Below, in pieces: positions 17,921-26,676 of a stretch of DNA of 64,000 bases. Both the position numbers and the translations under genes were made by a program. This DNA is from Streptomyces physcomitrii (lineage in GTDB: Bacteria; Actinomycetota; Actinomycetes; Streptomycetales; Streptomycetaceae). The first letter of the stretch is position 1. Every line of letters begins with the position of its first letter. The notes beneath the pieces are model-generated. The model saw only the letters and a list, made by a program, of their open reading frames with translations. It made no database searches and had not been told where the DNA came from. The stretch is taken from positions 62,001 through 126,000 of the forward strand of contig NZ_JAAWWP010000005.1 in NCBI RefSeq assembly GCF_012273655.1, in the 5' to 3' direction.

Positions 17921-18841
17921 TCAGTCCGCCGGCCGCCCCGGCTCCGCGGCCGGCATGCGGGTGGTGAACTCGGCGTGCCGCGGCCAGGTCAGGACCACCT
18001 CGCCGTCCTCGACGCGGGCGCGGGCGATCACCGGCTCCAGGTCCTGCCGCGCGGCGGCGGCAAGCGCGTCTGCCGCGCTCGGGTGGCCGACGAGGGCGCG
18101 CAGGGTGGCCAGGGTGGGCGGCAGCATCACCATCTCGCCCTTCTCCTGCCCGGCGACCGCCTCCTCGGGCCGGATCCACACCGAGAGGTCGGCCTCGGTG
18201 CGCTCGGGGCCCCGGCCGTGCACGAGGGTGCGCTGCCCGGCCGGGAGGGCGGCCACGAAGAAGAAGGTGTCGTAGCGGCGGGGCTCGAACTCCGGGGTGA
18301 TCCAGCGGGTCCAGGCCCCGAGCAGGTCGGAGCGCAGCACCAGGCCGCGCCGGTCGAGGAATTCCGCGAAGGAGAGTTCGTGGGCGATGAGGGCGGCGCG
18401 GTCGGCCTCCCAGTCGGCCCCGGTGGTGTCGGCGACGACGGTGCCCTCCTCGGGCCCGGCGAGCAGCACGCCCGCCTCCTCGTACGTCTCCCGTACCGCC
18501 GCGCAGACGACGGCCTGGGCGGCGCTCTCCTCGACGCCGAGACGCTCGGCCCAGTCGGCGCGGCCCGGGCCCGCCCAGCGGACGTGCGCCTCGTCGTCGC
18601 GGGGGTCGACGCCGCCGCCCGGGTAGGCGTAGGCGCCGGAGGCGAAGGCCATCGAGGTGCGGCGGCGCAGCATGTGCACCTCGACCCCGGCGGGGGCGTC
18701 GCGCAGCAGCATCACGGTGGCGGCGCGGCGCGGGACGACCGGGGTGAGTTCCCCGGCCGCGAGCGCGCGGATGCGGGCGGGCCACTCGGGCGGGAAGGCC
18801 TGGCTCCGGGACTGCGGCTCGTCGGACTCTGCGTTCGCCAT
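17921..18841 (-). CDS. NUDIX hydrolase, NUDT19-like
   Basis: 306 residues. The protein starts with a strand VMLLRDAPAGVEVHMLRRR, continues with FASGAYAYPGGGVD and has the NUDIX catalytic helix in AVRETYEEAGVLL, separated from the glycine part by an insert of about 40 residues. That long insert and the later FDTFFFVAALP-like segment (here RYDTFFFVAALP) are typical of NUDT7/19-like acyl-CoA or CoA diphosphatases. With the NUDIX protein at 12773 this makes two possible CoA-diphosphate hydrolases in one neighbourhood. The substrate is inferred. Confidence 0.8.
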   Translation of the reverse strand: MANAESDEPQSRSQAFPPEWPARIRALAAGELTPVVPRRAATVMLLRDAPAGVEVHMLRRRTSMAFASGAYAYPGGGVDPRDDEAHVRWAGPGRADWAERLGVEESAAQAVVCAAVRETYEEAGVLLAGPEEGTVVADTTGADWEADRAALIAHELSFAEFLDRRGLVLRSDLLGAWTRWITPEFEPRRYDTFFFVAALPAGQRTLVHGRGPERTEADLSVWIRPEEAVAGQEKGEMVMLPPTLATLRALVGHPSAADALAAAARQDLEPVIARARVEDGEVVLTWPRHAEFTTRMPAAEPGRPAD

Positions 18842-18991
18842 GGCCGGAGGCTATCCGCTGCGGGACGGATGTTCGAGAGGCCCCGGAACCGGAGCCTCCC
18901 GGCGATCCGCCGCCGCGCGCCGTACGCCGTACGGGACACGGCGTACGGGATGCGGCGTACGGGATGCGGTCGTACCGCTGCGGCCCGCGGC

Positions 18992-19462
18992 TCAGGCCTC
19001 GGTCAGCTCCACCTGGACCTCGACCTCGACCGGCGCGTCCAGCGGCAGCGAGGCGACGCCGACCGCGCTGCGGGCGTGCACCCCCTTGTCGCCGAGGGCG
19101 GCACCGAGGAGTTCGCTGGCGCCGTTGATGACGCCGGGCTGGCCGGTGAAGTCGGCGGCGGAGGCGACGAAGCCGGTGACCTTGACGACCCGGGCGATCC
19201 GGTCGAGGTCCCCGGCGACCGATTTGACGGCGGCCAGGGCGTTCAGCGCGCAGACGCGGGCGAGCTCCTTGGCCTCCTCGGCGGTCACCTCGGCGCCGAC
19301 CTTGCCGGTGACGTGCAACTTGCCGTCGACCATCGGCACCTGGCCGGAGGTGTAGACGTACACCCCGCTCTGCACGGCGGGCTGGTAGGCGGCGAGCGGC
19401 GGGACGACCTCCGGAAGGCGGTGGCCGAGCTCGGCGAGCTTGGCCTCGACTGCGCCGCTCAT
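18992..19462 (-). CDS. RidA/YjgF family enamine/imine deaminase
   Basis: 156 residues, normal for the family. RidA proteins form trimers and release ammonia from reactive enamine intermediates made by PLP enzymes. Family features visible are VYTSGQVPMVDGKL, the substrate-loop region with VCALNALAAV, and the C-terminal VEVEVQVELTEA. The usual active-site arginine of the classic IARV-type segment is less clear in this divergent actinobacterial subgroup. It overlaps the stop of the upstream DUF4177 gene (TGATG), so both are one translational unit. Confidence 0.85.
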   Translation of the reverse strand: MSGAVEAKLAELGHRLPEVVPPLAAYQPAVQSGVYVYTSGQVPMVDGKLHVTGKVGAEVTAEEAKELARVCALNALAAVKSVAGDLDRIARVVKVTGFVASAADFTGQPGVINGASELLGAALGDKGVHARSAVGVASLPLDAPVEVEVQVELTEA

Positions 19463-19617
19463 CAGGACTTCTCCCGCTTCAGATAGGCGACGAGCTGTTC
19501 GGCGTTGGGCCCGGGCACGACCTGGACGAGCTCCCAGCCGTCCTCGCCCCAGGTATCCAGGATCTGCTTGGTCGCGTGCACGAGAAGGGGCACGGTGGCG
19601 TATTCCCACTTGGTCAT
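19462..19617 (-). CDS. Small DUF4177 protein
   Basis: 51 residues, MTKWEYATVPLLVH followed by ILDTWGEDGWELVQVVPGP: the compact two-strand/helix pattern of DUF4177, whose function is unknown. Its stop shares one base with the RidA start. It is conserved at this position upstream of RidA in Streptomyces. The ATG at 19617 lies close to the divergent ArsA gene. Confidence 0.85.
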   Translation of the reverse strand: MTKWEYATVPLLVHATKQILDTWGEDGWELVQVVPGPNAEQLVAYLKREKS

Positions 19618-19739
19618 GGGGGCGAGCCTATCGGCAAGCCGGGCCGGGCCCGCCGCCGCGCGGGCCCGGCGGGAGCGCGGGCGGTGTGATCCCCCTCCCG
19701 CCGGCGCCCGCTCGGTGCGTAGCGGGGCGCGGCACTGGT

Positions 19740-19745
19740 TAGGCT
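19740..19745 (+). promoter_or_regulatory. -10 element of a probable leaderless transcript
   Basis: TAGGCT matches the -10 consensus (TANNNT) and ends 7 nt before the GTG at 19753. Transcription would start at or next to the start codon, and no ribosome site is present, which fits leaderless translation. No good -35 box is visible. Confidence 0.45.
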
Positions 19746-19752
19746 CGCATGT

Positions 19753-20733
19753 GTGAGCAGGTTCCAGGTCGTCAGCGGCAAGGGCGGTACCGGCAAGACC
19801 ACGGTGGCCGCCGCACTCGCGCTCGCCCTCGCCACGGCGGGCAAGCGGACCCTCCTCGTCGAGGTGGAGGGCCGGCAGGGCATCGCGCAGCTCTTCGAGA
19901 CGGCCCCGCTGCCGTACGAGGAGCGCAAGATCGCGGTGGCGCCGGGGGGCGGTGAGGTCTTCGCGCTCGCCATCGACCCGGAGCTGGCCCTCCTGGACTA
20001 CCTCCAGATGTTCTACAAGCTGGGCGGCGCGGGCCGGGCCCTGCGCAAGCTCGGCGCCATCGACTTCGCGACCACCATCGCGCCCGGGCTGCGGGACGTG
20101 CTGCTGACCGGCAAGACCTGCGAGGCGGTCCGCCGCAAGGACAAGGCGGGCCGGTACGCCTACGACCACGTGGTGATGGACGCCCCGCCCACCGGCCGGA
20201 TCACCCGCTTCCTCGGGGTCAACGAGGAGGTGGCCGGGCTCGCCAAGGTCGGCCCGATACACCACCAGGCGCAGGCCGTGATGCGCACCCTGAAGTCCCG
20301 GGACACCGCCGTGCACCTGGTCTCCCTGCTTGAGGAGATGCCGGTGCAGGAGACCGTGGACGGCATCACCGAGCTGCGGGCGGCGAAGCTGCCGGTGGGC
20401 CGCGTGATGGTGAACATGGTCCGGCCCGAGGTGCTCGACGAGGCGGCGCTCCGGCGGGTGCGCGAGACACCGCCGCGCGCCGCCCTCGCCAAGTCGCTCT
20501 CGGCGGCCGGGCTCGGCGGGGCGCGCCGGGGCGGCGGCGCCGAGCGCCTGGTGACCCCGCTGTTGGAGCAGGCCGGGGAGTACGCGGAGCGCTTCGCCCT
20601 GGAGAGCGGCCAGCGCGAGGTGCTCGCCGGGCTCGACCTGCCCTTGCACGAACTCCCCTTCCTCGCCGGGGGGTTGGACCTCGCCGGGCTCTACCGGCTC
20701 GCCAAGATCTTGCGGAAGCAGGGAGTGGCATGA
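19753..20733 (+). CDS. ArsA/Get3-family ATPase (first of pair)
   Basis: 326 residues. The N-terminus has the deviant Walker A VVSGKGGTGKTT with the signature lysine, and later VVMDAPPTGRITRFL (switch II/A-loop region). In other organisms this family covers arsenite-pump ATPases and tail-anchored-protein chaperones. The conserved tandem pair next to wblA in Streptomyces has no established function, and no ars genes are present here, so arsenite resistance is unlikely. The GTG start appears leaderless. It is coupled to the next gene by an ATGA overlap. Confidence 0.86.
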   Translation: MSRFQVVSGKGGTGKTTVAAALALALATAGKRTLLVEVEGRQGIAQLFETAPLPYEERKIAVAPGGGEVFALAIDPELALLDYLQMFYKLGGAGRALRKLGAIDFATTIAPGLRDVLLTGKTCEAVRRKDKAGRYAYDHVVMDAPPTGRITRFLGVNEEVAGLAKVGPIHHQAQAVMRTLKSRDTAVHLVSLLEEMPVQETVDGITELRAAKLPVGRVMVNMVRPEVLDEAALRRVRETPPRAALAKSLSAAGLGGARRGGGAERLVTPLLEQAGEYAERFALESGQREVLAGLDLPLHELPFLAGGLDLAGLYRLAKILRKQGVA

Positions 20734-22067
20734 CCCTGGACGACGCGGCCCCGGAGCCCCTGGACGAGACCCCGCCCGCGCTCGGCGTGGACGCCCTGCT
20801 CGACGACCCCGGCACCCGCATCGTGGTGTGCTGCGGCAGCGGCGGGGTGGGCAAGACGACCACGGCGGCCGCCCTCGGCCTGCGCGCCGCCGAACGCGGC
20901 CGCAAGGTCGTCGTCCTCACCATCGACCCGGCGCGCAGGCTGGCCCAGTCGATGGGCATCGACGAGCTGGACAACACCCCGCGGCGCGTCCCGGACATCA
21001 AGGGCGAGGGCGAACTGCACGCCATGATGCTGGACATGAAGCGCACCTTCGACGAGATCGTCGAGGCGCACGCGGACGGCGAACGGGCCGCCGCCATCCT
21101 GAACAACCCCTTCTACCAGTCGCTCTCGGCCGGATTCGCCGGTACGCAGGAGTACATGGCGATGGAGAAGCTGGGCCAGCTGCGCTCCCGCGAGGAGTGG
21201 GACCTGATCGTGGTGGACACCCCGCCCTCGCGCTCGGCCCTGGACTTCCTGGACGCCCCGAAGCGGCTCGGCTCCTTCCTGGACGGCCGGCTGATCCGGG
21301 TCCTGATGGCGCCCGCGAAGGTCGGCGGCCGGGCCGGGATGAAGTTCCTGAACGCCGGGATGTCGATGATGACCGGCGCCCTCGGCAAGCTCCTCGGCGG
21401 CCAGCTGCTGCGGGACGTGCAGACCTTCGTCGCCGCCATGGACACCATGTTCGGCGGTTTCCGCACCCGCGCGGACGCCACCTACCGGCTGCTCCAGGCG
21501 CCGGGCACCGCCTTCCTGGTGGTCGCGGCCCCGGAGCGGGACGCGCTGCGCGAGGCGGCGTACTTCGTCGAGCGCCTGGCCGCGGAGGACATGCCGCTCG
21601 CCGGTCTGGTCCTGAACCGGGTGCACACCAGCGGGGCCGCCCAGCTGTCGGCGCGGCGGGCGCTGGCGGCGGCGGAAAACCTCTCCGAGGCCGGCATTGT
21701 GGATCTCGAGGACGGGAAAGCTGACCGGGGCGACACCGGATCCGGCGCCAACTCCCCTGCGGAGCAAGCCGGTTCGGACGATCCCGTACCGGCAGCGGGC
21801 GCCACCGGTACGGCCACCGAGGACCAGGGCTCCCCCGCCGAAGGACCGAGCGTGGACGAGATCACCGCCGGACTGCTGCGCCTGCACGCCGAACGCATGG
21901 AACTCCTGGCACGCGAACAGCACACCCGGGACCGGTTCGCCGCCCTGCACCCCGAGGTCGCCGTGACCGAGGTGGCGGCGCTGCCCGGCGACGTACACGA
22001 CCTCGACGGACTGCGGACCATCGGCGAGCGCCTCGCGGCGAGCGGCGCGGAGGAGGCCGCGCCCTGA
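20730..22067 (+). CDS. ArsA/Get3-family ATPase (second of pair)
   Basis: 445 residues. The deviant Walker A reads CCGSGGVGKTTTAAAL; further motifs are TIDPARRLAQSMG (switch I) and VVDTPPSRSALDFLDAP (switch II), and there is a methionine-rich segment around AGMSMMTGALGK, as expected in the hydrophobic client-binding part of Get3-like proteins. Residues ~325-375 form a low-complexity acidic linker with weaker codon bias, possibly lineage specific. Overlap with the first ATPase gene suggests they act together, perhaps as a heterodimer; that is inferred. Confidence 0.86.
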   Translation: MTLDDAAPEPLDETPPALGVDALLDDPGTRIVVCCGSGGVGKTTTAAALGLRAAERGRKVVVLTIDPARRLAQSMGIDELDNTPRRVPDIKGEGELHAMMLDMKRTFDEIVEAHADGERAAAILNNPFYQSLSAGFAGTQEYMAMEKLGQLRSREEWDLIVVDTPPSRSALDFLDAPKRLGSFLDGRLIRVLMAPAKVGGRAGMKFLNAGMSMMTGALGKLLGGQLLRDVQTFVAAMDTMFGGFRTRADATYRLLQAPGTAFLVVAAPERDALREAAYFVERLAAEDMPLAGLVLNRVHTSGAAQLSARRALAAAENLSEAGIVDLEDGKADRGDTGSGANSPAEQAGSDDPVPAAGATGTATEDQGSPAEGPSVDEITAGLLRLHAERMELLAREQHTRDRFAALHPEVAVTEVAALPGDVHDLDGLRTIGERLAASGAEEAAP

Positions 22068-22266
22068 CGCACGGGCGCGCGGCGAGGGATGCGGGCGCGC
22101 GCCGAGGGATGCGGCGTGGTGCGCGGCCGCGTCCGAAGCCGTCCGTGGCGGAAGGTGCCGTCGGCCGGGGCTCGTGGCCGATGTCAGACCGCGCCGAAGC
22201 GCGTCCCGGCCTCAAGTGCCGGGCGCCGAGGGCGTCTTGGCGGTCGGCACGAGGTCCCCTCGGCGG

Positions 22267-22608
22267 TCAGCCGACCGCCGCGTAGCTCTCGAAGACCTCG
22301 TCCTCCTCGCCGACGGGCAGCAGGCCCGCGTCGCGCTCGTACTCCGAGCGCGCGGTCTCCAGGAGCCGGCGCCAGGACGTGACGGTCGGCCTGCGGCGCA
22401 GCAGCGCCCGGCGCTCCCGCTCCGTCATCCCGCCCCACACGCCGAACTCGACGCGGTTGTCCAGCGCGTCGGCCAGGCACTCGGTGCGCACCGGGCACCC
22501 GGTGCAGACCGCCTTGGCCCTGTTCTGCGCTGCTCCTTGAACGAACAGTTCATCCGGATCGGTAGTGCGACAGGCCGCCTGCGCACTCCAGTCGGTAACC
22601 CAGCCCAT
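22267..22608 (-). CDS. wblA: WhiB-like iron-sulfur regulator WblA
   Basis: 113 residues. The four [4Fe-4S] cysteines are present: one in QAACRTTDPDELF, then CTGCPVRTEC. These are followed by the WhiB-specific turn GVWGGMTERERRALLRRR and a basic tail. The sequence and position match WblA (SCO3579), which in Streptomyces represses antibiotic production and is needed for maturation of aerial hyphae. I used the ATG at 22608 that starts MGWVTDW; an in-frame extension beginning at GTG 22668 or ATG 22662 is also possible because its codons are G/C-ending. GGAGAGGA lies 14 nt before the chosen start. Confidence 0.93.
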   Translation of the reverse strand: MGWVTDWSAQAACRTTDPDELFVQGAAQNRAKAVCTGCPVRTECLADALDNRVEFGVWGGMTERERRALLRRRPTVTSWRRLLETARSEYERDAGLLPVGEEDEVFESYAAVG

Positions 22609-22993
22609 ACCGGCGCCGTCCTCTCCCGAATCGAGGCTCCCCCACCACGGCGACAGCGGCATATGCACCGCTGCCAGTTGAGGACGTTACGGAACGTGGG
22701 CAGAGCGCAACACCCCCTGCGGGCCCAATCTTGCATGGCCCGAACGGACTATGGGTACGCGGCAGATCACCCAACGGAGTGAGCCGAGGGCATATGCGAC
22801 AAGCCCGGCATAGCAGGGCAGTTCAACGCGAGTAAATCGGGCGCTTCGTGACGCACTGTGCGATTCGGGGCAGGCTCCACCGGATTCGGGGACGGTGGAG
22901 GGGCGCCACAAGGCCTCATTGCCGTGACAGTTGAGAGCAGCTTAGGCCAAGGCATATACGCCTGTCCGGCGATTGGGAACGTAGGCTGGCCCC
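22609..22993. promoter_or_regulatory. wblA / PBP divergent control region
   Basis: 385 bp between two divergent genes, clearly richer in A+T than its surroundings, as expected for wblA, a strongly regulated developmental gene. On the PBP side, TAGGCT at 22982-22987 is a good -10 box ending 6 nt before the ATG, so the PBP transcript is probably leaderless. I cannot assign a specific operator. Confidence 0.5.
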
Positions 22994-25243
22994 ATGGGAA
23001 AGAAGCGCCCGGGCTCCGGCCTGTCCCCCGCCCAGCAGGTTGCCAAGTTCCTCGGGGTCAGCGTGCTCGCGGGAGCACTGATGGCCGGTGTCGCGCTGCC
23101 CGCGGCGGGCGCGCTCGGACTCGCGGCCAAGGGAAGCGTCGAGGGCTTCGACGACATCCCCGCCAACATGAAGCACCCGCCGCTGAGCCAGCGCACCACC
23201 ATCCTGGACAACCAGGGCGGCAAGATCGCCACGGTCTACGAACGCGACCGCACCGTCGTCGACCTCAAGTCGATCTCCCCGTACATGCAGAAGGCGATCA
23301 TCGCGATCGAGGACGCCCGCTTCTACGAGCACGGCGCGGTCGACATGAAGGGCATCCTGCGCGCCCTCAACGAGAACGCGCAGAGCGGCGGCGTCGCCCA
23401 GGGCGCCTCGACGCTGACCCAGCAGTACGTGAAGAACGTCTTCGTCGAGGAGGCGGGCGACGACGCCGACAAGGTCGCCGAGGCCACCCAGCAGAACATC
23501 GGCCGCAAGATCCGCGAACTCAAGTACGCGATCCAGGTCGAGGAGGAGCTGGGCAAGAAGCGCATCCTGGAGAACTACCTCAACATCACCTTCTTCGGTC
23601 AGCAGGCCTACGGCATCGAGGCCGCCGCCGAGCGGTACTTCTCCACCTCCGCCAAGGACCTCGGCGTGGAGCAGGCGGCGCTCCTCGCCGGACTCGTGCA
23701 GTCGCCGAGCCGCTACGACCCGGTGGCCTCCCCCGAGGAGGCGACCAAGCGCCGCAACACCGTGCTCGACCGGATGGCCGAGCTGCACGACATCTCCCCC
23801 GCCGAGGCGAAGGCGGCCAAGGCCAAGCCGCTCGGCCTGAAGGTCAGCCAGCCCAAGAACGGCTGCATCACCGCCGTGCAGGGCGCGGGCTTCTTCTGCG
23901 ACTACGTCCGCGAGGTCTTCCTCAACGACCGGGTCTTCGGCAAGACCCGCAAGGACCGCGTGAAGGTGTGGAACCAGGGCGGCCTGACCGTGCGCACCAC
24001 CCTCGACCCGCAGTCCCAGCAGTCCGTGCAGGACTCGGTGCGCGCCCATGTGAACCAGTCGGACGAGGTCGCCACCGCCGCCACCCTGGTCGAACCGGGC
24101 ACCGGCAAGATCCTCGCCATGGGCCAGTCCCGCCCCTACGGCTTCAAGTCCGACGAGACGACGATGAACCTCTCCGTCGACCACGGCATGGGCGGCGGCG
24201 CGGGCTACCAGCCCGGCTCGACCTTCAAGCCCATCGTCGCCGCGGCGGCCCTGGAGCGCGGCACCCCCGCGGGCAAGCGCTACTCCTCGCCGTACGAGAT
24301 GACGTATCCGAGCCCGGTCGCCCAGTGCGACGGCAAGCGGTGGAAGAACTACGGCAACGAGACGCTCACCAACGAGAACGAGTCCGAGCGCGGCCCGTAC
24401 ACGATGAAGGAGGCGACCGCGAAGTCGGTCAACACCTACTACGTGCAGATGATCTCGGACATCGGCATCTGCCCGGTGATCGAGATGGCCAAGGGGATGG
24501 GCGTGCAGCCCGCCAACGGACAGCCCATCCCGCAGACGCCGTCGATAGCGCTCGGCAGCTCGGAGATGTCCCCTCTCACGATGGCGAACGCCTACGCGAC
24601 CTTCGCCTCCCGCGGCACCTACTGCAGCCCCATCGCCATCGGCTCGGTGACCGGCCCGGACGGCAAGGCCATGCGGGTGCCCAAGTCCACCTGCACCCGC
24701 GCCATGTCACCGAAGACCGCCGACACCGTCAGCGCCCTACTCAAGGGCGTGGTCGAGGACGGCACCGGCAAGCAGGCCGGCCTCGGCGCGGCCCGCCCGA
24801 GCGCGGGCAAGACCGGTACCACCGACAACCGCTACGCCGCCTGGTTCGTCGGCTACACGCCGAACCTCTCCGGCGCCGTCTGGGTCGGCGACCCCAAGCA
24901 CCAGCGCCGGATGGTCGGCATCAACATCGGCGGCGTCCCCTACGACAAGGTCTTCGGCGGCGAGGTCCCCGGCCCGATCTGGAAGGACGCCATGACCGGC
25001 GCCCTGAACGGCAAACCGGCCCCCGGCTTCACCGACGTCCACATCCCCGGCGACAAACGGGACCGCCCCAAGCCCCCGCGCGACGGCGGCAAGCCCAACA
25101 AGCCCGACGACGACGGCAACGGCGACGACAGCCCCTGGCCCGGCATCTCCCTCCCGCCGGACTTCATCGGCGGCGGGGGGAACGGCGGCAACGGCAACGG
25201 GGGCGGGAACGGCAATGGGGGCGGTGGGTGGCCTCTGCGGTGA
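22994..25243 (+). CDS. Bifunctional class A penicillin-binding protein (transglycosylase/transpeptidase)
   Basis: 749 residues. A transmembrane anchor near residues 15-45 is followed by the GT51 glycosyltransferase domain, with catalytic E106 in EDARFYEHG and the motif GASTLTQQYVKN. The transpeptidase domain has S409 in GSTFKP (SxxK), SVN, and KTGTT starting at K606. The C-terminus (from ~690) is a proline-, aspartate- and glycine/asparagine-rich tail outside the membrane. It polymerises and crosslinks peptidoglycan. The ATG at 22994 is preceded by a -10 box at leaderless spacing. The gene corresponds in position to the transpeptidase next to wblA in S. coelicolor. Confidence 0.93.
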   Translation: MGKKRPGSGLSPAQQVAKFLGVSVLAGALMAGVALPAAGALGLAAKGSVEGFDDIPANMKHPPLSQRTTILDNQGGKIATVYERDRTVVDLKSISPYMQKAIIAIEDARFYEHGAVDMKGILRALNENAQSGGVAQGASTLTQQYVKNVFVEEAGDDADKVAEATQQNIGRKIRELKYAIQVEEELGKKRILENYLNITFFGQQAYGIEAAAERYFSTSAKDLGVEQAALLAGLVQSPSRYDPVASPEEATKRRNTVLDRMAELHDISPAEAKAAKAKPLGLKVSQPKNGCITAVQGAGFFCDYVREVFLNDRVFGKTRKDRVKVWNQGGLTVRTTLDPQSQQSVQDSVRAHVNQSDEVATAATLVEPGTGKILAMGQSRPYGFKSDETTMNLSVDHGMGGGAGYQPGSTFKPIVAAAALERGTPAGKRYSSPYEMTYPSPVAQCDGKRWKNYGNETLTNENESERGPYTMKEATAKSVNTYYVQMISDIGICPVIEMAKGMGVQPANGQPIPQTPSIALGSSEMSPLTMANAYATFASRGTYCSPIAIGSVTGPDGKAMRVPKSTCTRAMSPKTADTVSALLKGVVEDGTGKQAGLGAARPSAGKTGTTDNRYAAWFVGYTPNLSGAVWVGDPKHQRRMVGINIGGVPYDKVFGGEVPGPIWKDAMTGALNGKPAPGFTDVHIPGDKRDRPKPPRDGGKPNKPDDDGNGDDSPWPGISLPPDFIGGGGNGGNGNGGGNGNGGGGWPLR

Positions 25244-25660
25244 GGGGACTGTGGATGGTCCTCAGCTGTCGGTCCTCGGCCGTGCGGGAACGTGATCGGT
25301 CATGCGGGAACGTGAGTGGTGCGGTGGGCGCGGCTCGGTGGCACGAGTGGTGACCTGAGTCGACTGGCGACATGAGTCGACTGGCGACATGAGTGAGGGG
25401 CGCTTCCCGGGGTGGGTTCCGGGGAGCGCCCCTCTTCGAGTGCGGTCGGCCGGGGGCGAGTTGCTGCCGCCGGGGGTTCGCGGGGTGCTGTTGCACGCGG
25501 GGTGCTGTTGTACGCGGGCTGCGGCTGCTCTGGCGCGGCCGGGTGCTCGTGAGGCGGGGCTGAGGCCCGTTGCCCCCGTCAGCCGTTCGCGAGATGGAGC
25601 TGGGGGCGAGTTGCCCCCGTCAGCCGTTCGCGAGCCGCGGCCGCGGCCGGGCCACCGCCG
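25244..25660. repeat. Gap holding duplicated copies of the yqeY 3' end
   Basis: A 417-bp convergent gap with no gene. GTCAGCCGTTCGCGAG occurs three times at ~41-45 bp spacing, near 25578, 25619 and 25660. The third copy is the last codons and stop of the YqeY-like gene. The first two share a longer 25-bp identity (25569-25593 and 25610-25634). A second repeat, GACATGAGT, occurs around 25368-25392. Local slippage or duplication is the simplest explanation. Confidence 0.7.
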
Positions 25661-26128
25661 TCAGCCGTTCGCGAGCTGCTGCTTCACCGCGGCGGCGACC
25701 CGGCCGCCCTCGGCCAGCCCGGCGACCTTCGGGTTCACGATCTTCATGACCTGGCCCATGGCCCGCGGACCCTCGGCACCCGCCGCCTTCGCCTCGGCGA
25801 CCGCCTGGGCCACGATCTCGCCCAACTCCTCGTCGCTGAGCTGCTTGGGCAGGTACGAGTCGAGCACCACACCCTCCGCCTGCTCGCGCTCGGCCTGCTC
25901 GGGACGGCCGCCCTTGGCGAAGGCCTCGGCGGCCTCCCGGCGCTTCTTCGCCTCCCGCGCGATGACCTTCTGCACCTCGTCGTCGGAGAGTTCACGCGCG
26001 GTCTTGCCCGCGACCTCCTCCTTGGTGACGGCGGCGAGGGTCAGCCGCAGCGTCGAGGAGCGCAGCTCATCGCGCTCCTTGATCGCCGCGGTGAGGTCTT
26101 CCTGCAACTTCGACTTGAGCGTGGTCAT
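25661..26128 (-). CDS. YqeY/GatB-like domain protein
   Basis: 155 residues, all helical: MTTLKSKLQEDLTAAIKERDELRSS-type start, LSDDEVQKVIAREAKKRREAAEAF, the conserved segment SYLPKQLSDEEL, and a C-terminal GGRVAAAVKQQLANG. This is the YqeY family, related to the tRNA-binding tail of GatB (Asp/Glu-tRNA amidotransferase). The function of stand-alone copies is unknown. No clear ribosome site is visible upstream of the ATG. Confidence 0.85.
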   Translation of the reverse strand: MTTLKSKLQEDLTAAIKERDELRSSTLRLTLAAVTKEEVAGKTARELSDDEVQKVIAREAKKRREAAEAFAKGGRPEQAEREQAEGVVLDSYLPKQLSDEELGEIVAQAVAEAKAAGAEGPRAMGQVMKIVNPKVAGLAEGGRVAAAVKQQLANG

Positions 26129-26676
26129 GCGGCTCAGTGTCGCAGGTACGCGGCCCCCGCCGCCCGCCCAATTCCGCGGGGCGGGCGCGTGCGGGCTTCC
26201 CTGGGACGGGCGCGCACAGGCTTCCCGGGGCGGGCGCCGACGGCCGAGCGCCGGTCCACAACAACCGCGCTCCGGCCCGGGACGTCGGTACGGGGCCACC
26301 GCGGAGGCAATGCGGGAGCACCGCGGGGGGGTGCACGAGCGCCGCGAGAGGGCAGCGAGAGGGCGCGGCGACAGGCACCTCCGCTGCCGCCGCGCCTGCC
26401 CCGTGCCCCGTGCCACTGCAAGAAACGAAGAACGAAGACAGGAAGGGACCGAAGACGGCGCAGGAAGAGACCGTCGGCAGGTGGCTTACGGGCGGTCAAC
26501 CCCGTTCGCGCAAACGGCAGTTGCCCGGCACCCCCGCCAAGCCGCCAGATCGAGCCGCGGTCCGGTCCCGACCCCGTACCGTACGTACCTCCCCCGCCGG
26601 CACCCGCGCCCCGGAACCCCGCCCCCGCCTCCCGCCCGCGCTGCCGGGCCCCCGCGGAGTCTGCGACGATGGGGAG
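26129..26676. other. Divergent gap without a supported gene
   Basis: 548 bp between the YqeY-like gene and the metallophosphoesterase. Frames are open across it on both strands, but they show repetitive Gly/Pro/Arg composition and no recognisable domain, which is typical of chance open frames at this G+C. GACGAT at 26665-26670 may be the -10 box for the next gene. Confidence 0.5.

Noticed and set aside
19753..22067. Arsenite resistance operon
   Set aside because: The ATPases are ArsA-like but there is no ArsB/Acr3 pump, reductase or ArsR, and the pair is part of the conserved wblA neighbourhood.
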